Of a stretch of 64,000 bases of DNA, positions 1 through 9,424 are shown piece after piece; position 1 is the first letter of the stretch, and each line of letters begins with the position of its first letter. Origin of the DNA: Pseudomonadota bacterium (GTDB lineage Bacteria; Pseudomonadota; Alphaproteobacteria; Caulobacterales; Caulobacteraceae); assembly GCA_018241995.1 (NCBI GenBank), contig JAFECT010000003.1, positions 620,001 to 684,000 of the forward strand. The letters run 5' to 3'. Made by a program: the position numbers and the translations under genes. The notes under the pieces are model-generated. The model was not told the DNA's origin, did no database searches, and saw only the letters and a list, made by a program, of their open reading frames with translations.

Positions 1-713
1 CAGCCCCTGTCACCGCCGGACCAGCCGCCGCCGCGGCCCATGCCGCCCAGGAAGAGCAGGGGCCAGAAGAAGCCGAAGCGCAGCACCCGGCTCAGCACCA
101 GGAACACCACGATCATGGCGATGATCGCCCCGATCGGCAGGCCGTGCGAATGATGGCGCCGGATGACGATGGGCGGGTTGGCCGCCTCGGTCGCATCGGA
201 CGCACCCACGAGGCCGGGCGACAGCTGGTTGATCACCGCATCCGTGCCGGCCGTGATCCCGCCGGGCATATCGCCGGCCTTGAAGCGGGGGAAAACCTTC
301 TCGTCCAGCACCGCGCCGGTGAAGATGTCGGTCAGGGTGCCTTCCAGCCCGTAGCCCACGTCGATGCGGGCCTTGTGCTCTTTCGGCGCGATAAGGAACA
401 GGACGCCGTTGTTCTTGCCCTTCTCGCCCAGCGCCCACTTGCGCCCGAGCTGATAGCCGTAGGTGTCGATGTCGTAGCCCTGCAGGCTCGGCACCGTGGC
501 GACGACCATCTGGTCGCCGGTCTTGTCCTCGAGCGCCTTCAGCTTGGCCGTCAGGGCGGCCTGGGTCTCGGCCGGCAGGACGTGGGCGTCGTCGACCACT
601 CGGCCGGTCAGGGCCGGGAACTGCGGATCGGCCAGGGCCGGCAGGGTCGAGACGAAGAGCAGGGAGAGGGCGAGCACCGCCGCGCGGGCGGCGCTCGCGA
701 GCATTCCAGTCAT
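1..713 (-). CDS. TPM-domain (YgcG-like) membrane-anchored protein, partial
   Basis: The first 237 codons of a gene that leaves the window at the left edge. It opens with a signal peptide (hydrophobic stretch about residues 10-24, likely cleavage after ALA at 28). A TPM domain covers about residues 33-165, with LTGRVVDDAHVLPAE, GKNNGVLFLI and GYGLEG. A membrane segment lies near residues 193-223, and a glycine-rich tail (GGMGRGGGWSGG) begins at the edge. This order is typical of YgcG-type proteins, which are often encoded next to LemA and are associated with the cell envelope. The ATG at 713 shares a base with the lemA stop (TAATG), so the two are translationally coupled. Its biochemical role is not established. 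Confidence 0.88.
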   Translation of the reverse strand, partial: MTGMLASAARAAVLALSLLFVSTLPALADPQFPALTGRVVDDAHVLPAETQAALTAKLKALEDKTGDQMVVATVPSLQGYDIDTYGYQLGRKWALGEKGKNNGVLFLIAPKEHKARIDVGYGLEGTLTDIFTGAVLDEKVFPRFKAGDMPGGITAGTDAVINQLSPGLVGASDATEAANPPIVIRRHHSHGLPIGAIIAMIVVFLVLSRVLRFGFFWPLLFLGGMGRGGGWSGGDRG

Positions 714-1342
714 TACGGCTTGGCCGCGGGCGCGGGGTTGGCGTCGAAGTTCACCGACGGCGCGTTTTCCGACCCGGCCGGCGCGCTGAACAGCGGCATC
801 GGCTTGGAGCCGGAGTAGAAGGTGCTGGCCCAGATCGAGGTCGGGAACACGCGCAGGGTGGTGTTGTAGTCCTGGACGGCGGCGTTGTAGTCGCGCCGCG
901 CCACGGCGATGCGGTTCTCGGTCCCTTCGAGCTGATGGGCCAGGCCCATGAAGGCCGAGTTGGACTTCAGGTCCGGATAGCGCTCCTGCACCACGAGCAG
1001 GCGGCCGAGCGCAGAGCCCAGGGCGCCTTGCGCCTTGTCGTATTCGGCCAGCTTGGCGGCGTCGGGCACCTTGTTCGGGTCGACCTGGATGCTCGTGGCC
1101 CGCGCGCGGGCTTCGGTCACCCCGATCAGCACGCTCTTCTCCTGGGCGGCGGCGCCCTTCACCGTGTTGACCAGGTTCGGCACCAGGTCGGCGCGGCGCT
1201 TGTATTCGTTCTGCACGTCGGCCCAGCGCGCCTTGGCCGCCTCTTGCTTGGTCGGAATGGCGTTGATGCCGCAGCCGGCGAGGCTGGCGCTGGCGGCGAC
1301 CGCCGCGATGGAAAGGGTGATGCGTTTGGCGACGATGTTCAT
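713..1342 (-). CDS. lemA: LemA family lipoprotein
   Basis: A LemA-family protein of 209 residues. The start was set at the ATG at 1342, which follows a purine-rich GGGGGAA site; an in-frame ATG 42 bases upstream would add a non-signal extension. The N-terminus is a lipoprotein signal with lipobox LAGC (about residues 20-23), so it is probably membrane-tethered. The helical LemA core follows (WADVQNEYKRRADLVPNLV, YDKAQGALGSALGRLL, ERYPDLKSN, RRDYNAAVQDYN). It is paired with the downstream TPM gene, the usual LemA context. The cellular role is unclear, and the call rests on family motifs. Confidence 0.93.
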   Translation of the reverse strand: MNIVAKRITLSIAAVAASASLAGCGINAIPTKQEAAKARWADVQNEYKRRADLVPNLVNTVKGAAAQEKSVLIGVTEARARATSIQVDPNKVPDAAKLAEYDKAQGALGSALGRLLVVQERYPDLKSNSAFMGLAHQLEGTENRIAVARRDYNAAVQDYNTTLRVFPTSIWASTFYSGSKPMPLFSAPAGSENAPSVNFDANPAPAAKP

Positions 1343-1395
1343 CGGGGTTCCCCCAGGGTCGATGGTCGGAATGTAGGCATGCAAGGGCGACAGCG

Positions 1396-2661
1396 CTATG
1401 GCGCCGCTTCCGCCGCGATCGGGTCCTTGACCGGCTTGCCGAGCTGCTTCTCCCAGCGGGCCACGACCGCCGAAGCGACCGAGTTGCCGACGACGTTGGT
1501 GCCGGAGCGGCCCATGTCGAGCAGGTGATCAACGGCGATGATCAGGGCCATGCCGGCTTCCGGCAGCTTGAAATAGACCAGGGTGGCGTAGATCACGACC
1601 AGGGACGCCCGCGGCACCCCGGCCATGCCCTTCGAGGTGACCATCAAGAGCAGAAGCATGGTGATCTGCTGCGAGACGCTCATCTGGATGCCGTAGGCCT
1701 GAGCGATGAACAGGGTCGCGAAGGTGCAGTACATCATCGACCCGTCCAGATTGAACGAGTAGCCCAGCGGCAGGACGAAGCTGGCGACCTTGGGCGAGAC
1801 GCCGAATTTCTGCAGCACTTCCAGCGTCTTGGGATAGGCGGCTTCGGAGCTGGCGGTGGAGAAGGCCAGCAAGGTCGGCTGGCGGATGGCCGCGAACAGG
1901 CCGAACGCCCGGAAGCCGATGAACAGGAAGCAGGCGGCCAGCAGCACGCCCCACAACAGCCCCAGCGACAGATAGAAGCCGCCGACGAACTTGGCGTAGG
2001 TGAACAGGATGCCCAGCCCGTTCTCCGCCACCGTCTTGGCCAGGGCGGCGAAGATGGCCAGCGGCGCGAAGTTCATCACATAGCCGGTGACCTTCATCAT
2101 GATGCGCGCGCCCTGCTCGACCACCTGCACCACCTGCGGCGCGCGGTCGTCCAGCGAGGCGATGGCGGTGCCCACGAAGATCGAGAACACCACGATCTGC
2201 AGGATCTCGTTCTTCGCCATGGCGTCCACGATCGAGGACGGGATGATGTGGGTGATCAGGTCTTTCAGGTTGAAGGCCGAGGCGTCCACTGCGGGCTTGG
2301 CCCCCGCCACGGCCCCCGCGACCTTCAGGTGCAGGTCGGCGCCGGGCTGCAGCAGGTGCACCATCAGAAGGCCGATGGTCAGCGAGACCAGCGAGGCCAG
2401 GATGAACCAGAAGATGGTCTTGACCCCCACCCGGCCGACGGAGGCGGCGTCCTCCATGTGGGCGATGCCGGCCACCAGCGTCGTGAACACCAGGGGCGCG
2501 ATGATCATGCGGATCAGGCGCAGGAAGGAGTCGGTCACCAGGCCGAACCCTTCGACCGCCTGCTTGGCGTAGAAGGGATCGAGGTACTCGCGACAGGCCC
2601 AGCCCGCGGCGATGCCCGCCGCCATGCCGAGCACGATGAAGAAGGTGAAAAGCCGGTTCAT
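1396..2661 (-). CDS. dctA: Dicarboxylate/amino acid:cation symporter (DAACS family)
   Basis: A 421-residue inner-membrane symporter of the DAACS/SLC1 family, which imports C4-dicarboxylates or acidic amino acids with H+ or Na+. Signatures visible are the serine-rich hairpin motif STASSEAAYP (about residue 270), NLDGSMMY (304-311), TSKGMAGVP, and the C-terminal binding motif DHLLDMGRSGTN (from 378). Length fits the family. The open frame extends far upstream, antisense to the kinase gene, but the protein clearly begins at MNRLFTFFIVLGM (2661). It is divergent from the hybrid kinase, with a 174-bp gap between them. Whether the substrate is succinate/malate or glutamate/aspartate cannot be settled by eye. 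Confidence 0.92.
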   Translation of the reverse strand: MNRLFTFFIVLGMAAGIAAGWACREYLDPFYAKQAVEGFGLVTDSFLRLIRMIIAPLVFTTLVAGIAHMEDAASVGRVGVKTIFWFILASLVSLTIGLLMVHLLQPGADLHLKVAGAVAGAKPAVDASAFNLKDLITHIIPSSIVDAMAKNEILQIVVFSIFVGTAIASLDDRAPQVVQVVEQGARIMMKVTGYVMNFAPLAIFAALAKTVAENGLGILFTYAKFVGGFYLSLGLLWGVLLAACFLFIGFRAFGLFAAIRQPTLLAFSTASSEAAYPKTLEVLQKFGVSPKVASFVLPLGYSFNLDGSMMYCTFATLFIAQAYGIQMSVSQQITMLLLLMVTSKGMAGVPRASLVVIYATLVYFKLPEAGMALIIAVDHLLDMGRSGTNVVGNSVASAVVARWEKQLGKPVKDPIAAEAAP

Positions 2662-2835
2662 GCCTAAAGACCTCGCCCCCATAAGCGCGCCGAACCTAGC
2701 GGGGCCAAGGGGCCCGCGCCAGGGCGCCTGCGGCGAACGGAAAGCCGGACTCGGCGAATGGTGTTCGGTGAACGGCGTCGAAACCGATCGATAAGGGTTT
2801 CTGGTTAAGGTCCGGCCGATTGTGCGAGGAAACGC

Positions 2836-5112
2836 GTGCTGAGGTTTCTGACCTGCCTGGGCGTGGATCACGACCTGCGCCTGGTGACGCTGGCCGGCGT
2901 GGTCTGCCTGACCGCGGCCCTGACGGCGTTCCGATTCTATCGCTCCGCGCGGCGCCATGCCGGGCGCCTCGGCCTGTCCTGGGTCCTCTTCTCGGGCCTG
3001 ACCACCGGTTGCGGCATCTGGGCGACGCACTTCATCGCCATGCTGGCCTACAAGCCCACGGTGTCGATGGGTTTCGACACCGCCGGCACAGCCCTCTCGC
3101 TGGGGCTCGCGGTCACGGTGACCGGCATCGGCTTCGGGCTTGCGGTCAGGTTTCGCGGCCTTCCGGGGATCGTCGCGGGCGGCGCCTTCCTGGGCTGCGG
3201 CATCGCCGTGATGCACTACACCGGCATGGCAGCCTTCAGGACCGCCGGCACGCTGACCTGGAGCCTGGGCTACGTCGCGGTGTCGGTGGCGGTGGCGGTG
3301 CTCATGGCCACCGCAGCCCTGGCTGCGGCGGGCTCGGCGCGAAGCCTCCGTCAGCAGGCCCTGGGCGCGGGACTGTTCACCCTGGCCATCTGCGGCATGC
3401 ACTTCACCGGCATGACGGCGGTGGAGATCCTGCCTGACCCAAGCGTGACGGTGCCGAACGCGGTGATGGACCGCGGGGCCATGGTCATCGCCGTGAGTTC
3501 CCTGGCCGGCCTGATCGCGCTGGCCGCCGCAGGTGCGGGTGCGATCGACGCTTTTGCGCTCAGCGCCTCGCTGAACCGGCTCAAGGACGCGGTCAACGCC
3601 ATCCCCCAGGCGGTGGCCATCTTCGATTCCGACGACCGCTGCCTGATGTGGAACGCCCGCTACGCGGAGCTGAACGGAGAATGCGCGCATCGCTTGGCGG
3701 TGGGCGTTCCGTTCAGCGAGCTCCTGGAGGCAGGTCTTCAGGCCGGCCACTATCCGGAAGCCCGGGGCGACGAGGCGGCATGGCTGGCGCAGCGGCTGGA
3801 GCAGCGCCGTCAGGGCTGCACCACCGAGCAGGCCAACGCCGGCGACCGCTGGATGCGCATCGAGGACCGGCGCATGGCCGATGGGGGCACGGTCTCCGTC
3901 TGCACCGACCTTACCGATCTGAAGCGCAACGCCATGGCCCTGGCCCGGGCCCGCGACGAGGCGGAGCTGGCCAACCGGGCCAAGAGCGAATTCCTCGCCA
4001 ACATGAGCCACGAGATCCGCACGCCCCTGAACGGGGTGGTCGGCGTGGCCGACGTGCTGGCCAAGAGCAAGCTGGACCCGGCGCAGGCCGAGATGGTGGA
4101 GATGATCCGCGCCTCGGGCCGCTCGCTGGAGCGGCTGCTGTCCGACGTCCTGGACCTGTCGCGCATCGAATCCGGCCGGCTGGAAATCCGGCCCGAGCCG
4201 TTCCACCTGGCCGAGGCGGCGCGCCAGACCGCTGCGCTCTATGACCCCCTCGCGCAGGAAAAGGGCGTGACCTTGGCGCTGGATATCGGGGCCGAGACTG
4301 AGGCCTGGGTGATGGGCGACGTGGTGCGCTTCAAGCAGGTGGTCGGCAATCTGGTCTCCAACGCCGTGAAATTCACCGAGGCGGGCGAGGTGCGCCTGAG
4401 CCTGCACGCGGACGGGGTCTCGGCCTGCGGCTGGCGCTGCGAGGTGGCGGATTCGGGGATCGGCTTCGACCCGGCCACCAAGGAGCGGCTGTTCGGCCGG
4501 TTCCAGCAAGCCGACGGCTCGGTGACGCGCCGTTTCGGCGGCACCGGCCTGGGCCTGGCGATCTGCCGCCAGCTGGCCGAGCTGATGGGCGGCGAGCTGG
4601 AGTGCGAGAGCACGCCGGGGGAGGGCTCGAGCTTCTCCTTCGTGGTGGAGATGCCCCTGGCGGCCGCGCCCGAGGCTACGGTCGCGGAGCCGGCGTCGCA
4701 GGCTGACGGCCGTGCGCTGACGGTGCTGCTGGCCGACGATCATCCGACCAACCGCAAGGTCGTCGAGCTGATCCTTGCCCAGGCGGGTGTGGAGCTGACG
4801 GCGGTCGAGAATGGCCTGCAGGCGCTCGAGGCGTTCCAGGCCGGCAGCTATGATGCGGTGCTGATGGACATGCAGATGCCGGTGATGGACGGCCTGACCG
4901 CCACCCGCGCCATCCGCGACTGGGAGGCGGAACGCGGCCAGAAGCGCACGCCGGTGGTGATGCTGACCGCCAACGCCCTGCCCGAGCATGTGGAGGCCGG
5001 CCGCGCCGCGGGCGCCGAGCGCCACCTGACCAAGCCTATTGCCGCTCCGGCCTTGCTGGGCGCGCTCAGTGAGATCGCCGAGAGCGCGGAAGCGCGCCGC
5101 GCGGCGGCCTGA
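2836..5112 (+). CDS. MHYT-domain hybrid sensor histidine kinase/response regulator
   Basis: A 758-residue hybrid kinase starting at GTG 2836 after a GAGGAA site. The N-terminal 240 residues form an integral-membrane MHYT sensor with three repeats (THFIAM, MHYTGM, MHFTGM), whose His/Met residues are proposed to bind metal and sense O2, CO or NO. A PAS-like region follows (about 250-365), then HisKA with phosphoacceptor His392 in NMSHEIRTPLNG. The ATPase domain shows the N box GNLVSNAVKFT and G boxes DSGIGF and GGTGLGL. A C-terminal receiver has LLADDH, phosphoacceptor Asp678 in LMDMQMP, Thr in LTANA and Lys in TKP. No output partner is adjacent. The signal it senses is unknown. Confidence 0.95.
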   Translation: MLRFLTCLGVDHDLRLVTLAGVVCLTAALTAFRFYRSARRHAGRLGLSWVLFSGLTTGCGIWATHFIAMLAYKPTVSMGFDTAGTALSLGLAVTVTGIGFGLAVRFRGLPGIVAGGAFLGCGIAVMHYTGMAAFRTAGTLTWSLGYVAVSVAVAVLMATAALAAAGSARSLRQQALGAGLFTLAICGMHFTGMTAVEILPDPSVTVPNAVMDRGAMVIAVSSLAGLIALAAAGAGAIDAFALSASLNRLKDAVNAIPQAVAIFDSDDRCLMWNARYAELNGECAHRLAVGVPFSELLEAGLQAGHYPEARGDEAAWLAQRLEQRRQGCTTEQANAGDRWMRIEDRRMADGGTVSVCTDLTDLKRNAMALARARDEAELANRAKSEFLANMSHEIRTPLNGVVGVADVLAKSKLDPAQAEMVEMIRASGRSLERLLSDVLDLSRIESGRLEIRPEPFHLAEAARQTAALYDPLAQEKGVTLALDIGAETEAWVMGDVVRFKQVVGNLVSNAVKFTEAGEVRLSLHADGVSACGWRCEVADSGIGFDPATKERLFGRFQQADGSVTRRFGGTGLGLAICRQLAELMGGELECESTPGEGSSFSFVVEMPLAAAPEATVAEPASQADGRALTVLLADDHPTNRKVVELILAQAGVELTAVENGLQALEAFQAGSYDAVLMDMQMPVMDGLTATRAIRDWEAERGQKRTPVVMLTANALPEHVEAGRAAGAERHLTKPIAAPALLGALSEIAESAEARRAAA

Positions 5113-5174
5113 ACCGACACAGGCCTGCGACGTTAGCCGAAGGCGGGACGGCCCCGCGGGGCTAAGCTCGGCGC

Positions 5175-6287
5175 ATGATTCCTTTCGATCTCGATGCGGT
5201 TGTGGTCGGCGCAGGCGCGGTGGGCCTGGCCTGTGGGCGCAGTTTCGCGCGGCGCGGCCTGTCGGTGGTGGTGGTCGAGGCCGAAAAGGCCATCGGCCAG
5301 GGCGTCTCCTCGCGCAATTCCGAGGTGATCCACGCCGGGCTCTACTATCCGACAGGCTCCTTGAAGGCGCGGATGTGCGTCGAAGGGCGCCGGCGGCTCT
5401 ACGACTTCCTGGAACTGCACAAGGTCGCCTACGAACGCTGCGGCAAGCTGGTGGTGGCGACCTCGCCGGACCAGATCGAGGCGGTCGAGAAGGTGGCGCG
5501 CCAGGCAGAGATCAACGGCGTCGAAGATGTGTCGTGGCTGTCCGCCGATCAGGCCCACAAGCTGGAGCCGGAAGTGCGTTGCGTCGCCGCCCTGCTGTCG
5601 GGCCAGACCGGCATCTTCGACAGCCACGGCTACATGCTGGCCCTGCAGGGCGAGATCGAGGACGCGAGCGGGGCCGTGGCGCTCGCCACGCCGTTTGAAG
5701 GCGCCACGCCTCTGCCGGGGGGCGGGTTCGAAATCCGCACTGGCGGGGCCGAGCCCGCGACCCTGACCTGCCGTTATCTGGTGATCGCCGCGGCGCTGCA
5801 TGCCCAGGCCTGCGCCGCGACCATCGAGGGCTTTCCGGCCGAGCGCATCCCGAAGCTCTACCTCGGCAAGGGCAGCTACTTCGTCCTGGCCGGCAAGGCG
5901 CCGCTCCACCACCTGGTCTATCCGCCGCCGATTCCAGGCGCGCTCGGCCTTCACTACAAGCGCGACATGGCCGGCCGCGCCCACTTCGGGCCGGACCTGG
6001 AGTGGGTCGATCACGAGGATTACAGCGTCGACACCCGCCGCGCGGACTATTTCTACGACTACGTTCGCCGCTTCTGGCCCGGGCTGAAGGACGGGGCCTT
6101 GAGCGCGGACTACGCCGGCATCCGGCCCAAGATCCATGCGGAGGGCGAGCCGCAGCCGGACTTCGACTTCGCTGGCCCCGAAGCCCACGGGCTGGACGGA
6201 CTGATGGCCCTGTTCGGCATCGAGAGCCCCGGCCTGACTTCGTCCCTGGCTATCGGCGAGGAGGTCGCGTCACGGCTCATCGCCTGA
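5175..6287 (+). CDS. FAD-dependent oxidoreductase, L-2-hydroxyglutarate oxidase-like
   Basis: A 370-residue DAO-fold flavoprotein. The N-terminal dinucleotide-binding loop is VVGAGAVGLACGRSFARRG, followed by the acidic strand end VVVEAE. The block SSRNSEVIHAGLYYP near residue 45 is typical of LhgO/L2HGDH-type enzymes, which oxidise L-2-hydroxyglutarate to 2-oxoglutarate and pass electrons to quinone or O2. The C-terminal DAO strand block is FGIESPGLTSSLAIGEEVA. Length is slightly short of the usual ~400 residues. The next gene, a hemerythrin-like protein, starts 61 bp downstream. The substrate is inferred from the family only. Confidence 0.85.
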   Translation: MIPFDLDAVVVGAGAVGLACGRSFARRGLSVVVVEAEKAIGQGVSSRNSEVIHAGLYYPTGSLKARMCVEGRRRLYDFLELHKVAYERCGKLVVATSPDQIEAVEKVARQAEINGVEDVSWLSADQAHKLEPEVRCVAALLSGQTGIFDSHGYMLALQGEIEDASGAVALATPFEGATPLPGGGFEIRTGGAEPATLTCRYLVIAAALHAQACAATIEGFPAERIPKLYLGKGSYFVLAGKAPLHHLVYPPPIPGALGLHYKRDMAGRAHFGPDLEWVDHEDYSVDTRRADYFYDYVRRFWPGLKDGALSADYAGIRPKIHAEGEPQPDFDFAGPEAHGLDGLMALFGIESPGLTSSLAIGEEVASRLIA

Positions 6288-6347
6288 CGCCGGCTTGCGC
6301 GCGCCCTGCGCGCCGGCCTAAGCCCACGCAGAGTGTGGAGCAGCGTG

Positions 6348-6956
6348 ATGGCGATCTCGATGACGGCGGAGGAGCGGGCGGCGGCGCTTGCCGCTCTGAA
6401 CGGCCGCCAGGGGCTGGACGAGGCGCACAGGCTGCTGCTGGCCGAACTGCCGCGCGACAGCTGGAAGACCGCGCGCCTGCATCCCAACGCCGCCCACTGG
6501 CTGGAAATCCACGCCTGGTTCCGCCAGTCGGCGGCCGAGCTCGGCAAGGGCGCCGCCGACGCCAAGGCGGAGCGGGTCGAGCCGGGACCATTCTTCCAAT
6601 GGGCCGTGCCGCGGCTGAACGCCTTCCTGCAGCACCTGGACGGCCACCACCGCATCGAGAGCCTGCACTACTTCCCGGCCTTCAAGCGGCAGGAGCCGCG
6701 TCTGGAGAGCGGCTTCGAGCTGCTCGACCGCGACCACGGCGCCATCGACGGCCTGCTGCACGCCCTGGCGGACGAGGCGCGGGCGCTGCAGGCGGCGCTG
6801 GTCGCCAACGACGCAGACAAGGCCAAGGCGGGGCGCGAGCGCACGGCTCTGGCGATCGAGGCCACGCTCAACCCCCTGGCGCGCCACCTGCACGACGAGG
6901 AGGACCTGATCGTGCCGCTGCTCACCCTGCGTGGGGATCCGGTGACCAGGACCTAG
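6348..6956 (+). CDS. Hemerythrin HHE-type cation-binding protein
   Basis: A 202-residue all-helical protein with the spaced histidine/acidic pattern of hemerythrin-like proteins: HLDGHHRIESLHYFPAF, LLDRDHGAIDGLLH and ARHLHDEEDLIVPLL. These residues probably hold a di-iron centre that binds O2 or handles reactive oxygen or nitrogen species. The ATG at 6348 was chosen because GGAG lies 7 bases upstream; a GTG five codons earlier overlaps that site. It follows the FAD oxidoreductase on the same strand and may be co-transcribed. The physiological role is not shown by the sequence. Confidence 0.85.
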   Translation: MAISMTAEERAAALAALNGRQGLDEAHRLLLAELPRDSWKTARLHPNAAHWLEIHAWFRQSAAELGKGAADAKAERVEPGPFFQWAVPRLNAFLQHLDGHHRIESLHYFPAFKRQEPRLESGFELLDRDHGAIDGLLHALADEARALQAALVANDADKAKAGRERTALAIEATLNPLARHLHDEEDLIVPLLTLRGDPVTRT

Positions 6957-6976
6957 CTTTCCAGATCAGACGTTCG

Positions 6977-7858
6977 TCACTTCAACGGCAGATGCAGCTC
7001 CGCCGCCGTGCCCTGCTCCGGGTCGTCCAGGAAGAAGCGCTGACAATAGATGGGGAAGTCCCGCATTTCCTCGCCGCTGGCGGGCAGCCAATCGCGGTAC
7101 AGGTACATAGCGGCGGGCTCCAGATTGTGGGTGTCGCCGGTGACCCTCAGCACCGCGCATCGTCCGCCCGGGATCTCGCCCTCCCTGACCGTGTCATCGG
7201 AGGGGTCGATGAACTGCTCGGCATCGACGCCGACGCACAGCTCCATGCGATAGTCGGCGGGGTTCGCCGGGCGCCGCTCGGTGTGCCAGATATTGAAGGT
7301 CGGGTTGGTCTTGGGCGACAGCCCGGCGGCTTTGCGCCAGCCGATGAATTTCTGGATGGTGACGTCGAGGGTCTCTGGATCGCCCCGATGTTCGAACTTC
7401 GCGACGCGGGTCGGCGCCACTTCGCGGATCGTCACATCGTCGGGCGTGAAGGTCGTGGGCATGAGCTTGCTCCTGGCTGCGTTGAGCGGCCCGAAGGCCT
7501 TGAGCCACGGCTCCCAGTCGGGAGATTTCCGGAAACTCGACGGCGACTGCCTGAACCTCTGGCGAAAGGCGCGGGCGAAGGCGTCGGGCGTCTCGTAACC
7601 TGCGTCCAGGGCGATGTCGGTGACACTCTGGCCCTCGCCGTCGGCCAGCCGTTTTGACGCCCGCCTGAGGCGGGCCAGCTGGACGTAGCGATGCAGGGAA
7701 ATGCCGAAGGTCGCCTTGAACTGCCGGTGGAAATGGAATTTGGAAAACGCGGCTACGCTGCTCACGGCGTCCAGGTCCAGATCGCCGTCCAGATGCTGGT
7801 CGATGTGATCCAGCACCCTTTGCATCCGGGCATGATAGTGATCGAGCGCGGCCGCCAT
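6977..7858 (-). CDS. AraC family regulator with GyrI-like effector domain
   Basis: A 293-residue regulator. An N-terminal AraC/XylS DNA-binding domain has two helix-turn-helix units (LDAVSSVAAFSKFHFHRQFK and VTDIALDAGYETPDAFARAF). A C-terminal GyrI-like/SOUL-fold effector-binding domain runs from about residue 130 and contains FIGWRKAAGLSP, GGRCAVLRVTG and DFPIYCQRFF. This order is typical of Rob/SoxS-like activators that bind small hydrophobic ligands. The start is uncertain: ATG 7858 has GAGG close upstream, while ATG 7867 and TTG 7882 are also in frame. It is convergent with the hemerythrin gene, 20 bp away. Its targets are unknown. Confidence 0.85.
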   Translation of the reverse strand: MAAALDHYHARMQRVLDHIDQHLDGDLDLDAVSSVAAFSKFHFHRQFKATFGISLHRYVQLARLRRASKRLADGEGQSVTDIALDAGYETPDAFARAFRQRFRQSPSSFRKSPDWEPWLKAFGPLNAARSKLMPTTFTPDDVTIREVAPTRVAKFEHRGDPETLDVTIQKFIGWRKAAGLSPKTNPTFNIWHTERRPANPADYRMELCVGVDAEQFIDPSDDTVREGEIPGGRCAVLRVTGDTHNLEPAAMYLYRDWLPASGEEMRDFPIYCQRFFLDDPEQGTAAELHLPLK

Positions 7859-7982
7859 CGTCCTCATCCGCTGTGGTGACAACGGTATGGAACGTTCGCT
7901 TGTCGCGCGCTCGACCGATCTTGCGGTTCCAAAGAGCCGATAGCCGACCGGCTCACCCGTACCCGGCGCGCTCAGGCGCTGC

Positions 7983-8387
7983 CTACCGCCTGCTCAGAGC
8001 GCTCGTGACGAAATAGGCCACCGTGCAAGCCGCCGCGCTGGCGAAGGCGCCCCAGCCCAGGTCCATCAGGGTGATCCGGGTCGACCAGACCTTGAGCGTC
8101 GCCTGGTTGGTCAGGTCATAGGTGGCGTAGGCGATCAGGCCGAACAGCAGGCCGTTCAACAGGGCCTTGCTCCACTGGCCCGCGTTCAGCGCCGGCAGGA
8201 TGGCGAACCAGACCAGGCCCAGGATGTAGAGGACGTAGAACACCGCGGCGGGGATGAGCCGCGGCTTGTCCAGGATCAGATCGCCCAGCACCGGCTTGTA
8301 GAGCGTCGCGCCCGTGGACGTGAGCCACACGGCGTCCAGCCCGCCGAAGACCAGGGCCGTCACGATATAGGCGATGACCGGGCGCAT
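7983..8387 (-). CDS. DUF2177 family membrane protein
   Basis: A 134-residue protein with four predicted membrane segments, recognised as DUF2177 from VFGGLDAVWLTSTG near the N-terminus and YDLTNQATLKVW in the second half. It is the last gene of the sigma-chrR-DUF1295-cfa operon, 4 bp after cfa. DUF2177 has no assigned biochemistry. Recurrent linkage with CFA synthase, DUF1295 and DUF1365 genes suggests work on membrane lipids, probably under the ChrR-controlled sigma factor. That role is inferred from context. Confidence 0.87.
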   Translation of the reverse strand: MRPVIAYIVTALVFGGLDAVWLTSTGATLYKPVLGDLILDKPRLIPAAVFYVLYILGLVWFAILPALNAGQWSKALLNGLLFGLIAYATYDLTNQATLKVWSTRITLMDLGWGAFASAAACTVAYFVTSALSRR

Positions 8388-8391
8388 CCGC

Positions 8392-9423
8392 TCAGCCCTC
8401 CACCCGCTTCAGGCGATAGTGGCTGACCTGCCATTCGCGCCCGTCGCTGTCGCCGAACAGGCCGGCGGTGGCCAGGAAGAACAGCCGCCAGCGCTGCTCC
8501 CACAGGCGCGCGTCGCGGCCGTAGGTTTCCTTCAGGATCGGGCGGATCGTGTCGATGCGGCCGTCGAAATTGGCCAGCCAGTCCATCGCCGTCTGCTGAT
8601 AGTGCGTGCCGCTCCAGACCCACTCGGCCTCGACCTGCATCAGGTCGTCGAAGCGCCGGATCAGGCCGTGGCTGGGCATGATGCCGCCCGTGAAGAAGTG
8701 CTGGGCGATCCAGTCGGACTTGTCGTTCTGCTCGAAACGGTAGGGCGAGGAGCGATGGGTGAAGACGTGGATGAAGGCCCGGCCCTCCGGCTTGAGCCAG
8801 CCGCGTACCCGCTTCAACAGCTCGCGCCAGTTCGACATGTGCTCGAACATCTCGACCGAAACCACGCGGTCAAAACGCTTTTCCGTGGCGAAGACGTTCA
8901 TGTCGGCGGTGACGACATCCAGGTTGGTCAGTCCCCGCTCGGCGGCGCGGGCCATGATGTGCTCGCGCTGGGTGCGTGAGTTGGAGACCGCGGTGATCGA
9001 GGCGTTCGGATAGCGCTCGGCCATCCACAGCGACAGCGAGCCCCAGCCGCAGCCGAGCTCCAGGATCGACTGGCCGTCCTTCAGGTCGGCGTGCTCGCAG
9101 GTCTCCGCCAGGGCGCGGACCTCGGCGTCGGCCAGGGTGTCGTCGCGCTCGTCGTAGAGGCAGCAGGAGTACTTCAGGCGCGGGCCCAGCACCTGTTCGA
9201 AGAAGGCGGATGGAACCTCGTAGTGCTGGCTGTTTGCGGCCTCGACGTGCTCGGCGACCGGGCGGCCCACCATGTCGTCGACGAAGCGCTGCTCGATGTC
9301 GGCGGGGGAGCGGGCGAGCCTGCGGCGCGCGCCGGCCACCAGCCAGGCGACCGCCTGGCGGCGCAGCAGGTCGGGAACAGGCGCGGCCTCGAAGGCCTGC
9401 ACCGTGGCGGCGAACAGGGTCAT
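8392..9423 (-). CDS. cfa: Cyclopropane-fatty-acyl-phospholipid synthase family methyltransferase
   Basis: A 343-residue SAM-dependent methyltransferase of the CFA synthase family. Such enzymes transfer a methylene or methyl group to the double bond of unsaturated acyl chains in membrane phospholipids. Seen are the N-terminal linker with NSQHYEVPSAFFEQVLGP, SAM motif I ILELGCGWGSLSLWMAE, SNSRTQREHI, VVSVEMFEHM and FFTGGIMPS, all CFA-family blocks. Start ATG 9423 has GGAG 6 bases upstream and follows the DUF1295 stop as TGACATG. Its place in a ChrR-controlled operon fits membrane adaptation to singlet oxygen. It could instead make methylated or furan fatty acids. Confidence 0.92.
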   Translation of the reverse strand: MTLFAATVQAFEAAPVPDLLRRQAVAWLVAGARRRLARSPADIEQRFVDDMVGRPVAEHVEAANSQHYEVPSAFFEQVLGPRLKYSCCLYDERDDTLADAEVRALAETCEHADLKDGQSILELGCGWGSLSLWMAERYPNASITAVSNSRTQREHIMARAAERGLTNLDVVTADMNVFATEKRFDRVVSVEMFEHMSNWRELLKRVRGWLKPEGRAFIHVFTHRSSPYRFEQNDKSDWIAQHFFTGGIMPSHGLIRRFDDLMQVEAEWVWSGTHYQQTAMDWLANFDGRIDTIRPILKETYGRDARLWEQRWRLFFLATAGLFGDSDGREWQVSHYRLKRVEG

Positions 9424-9424
9424 G

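Noticed and set aside
2662..5025. N-terminal extension of dctA reaching back through the kinase gene
   Set aside because: The extension is antisense to the kinase and shows no protein-like features. DctA begins cleanly at MNRLFTFF (2661).
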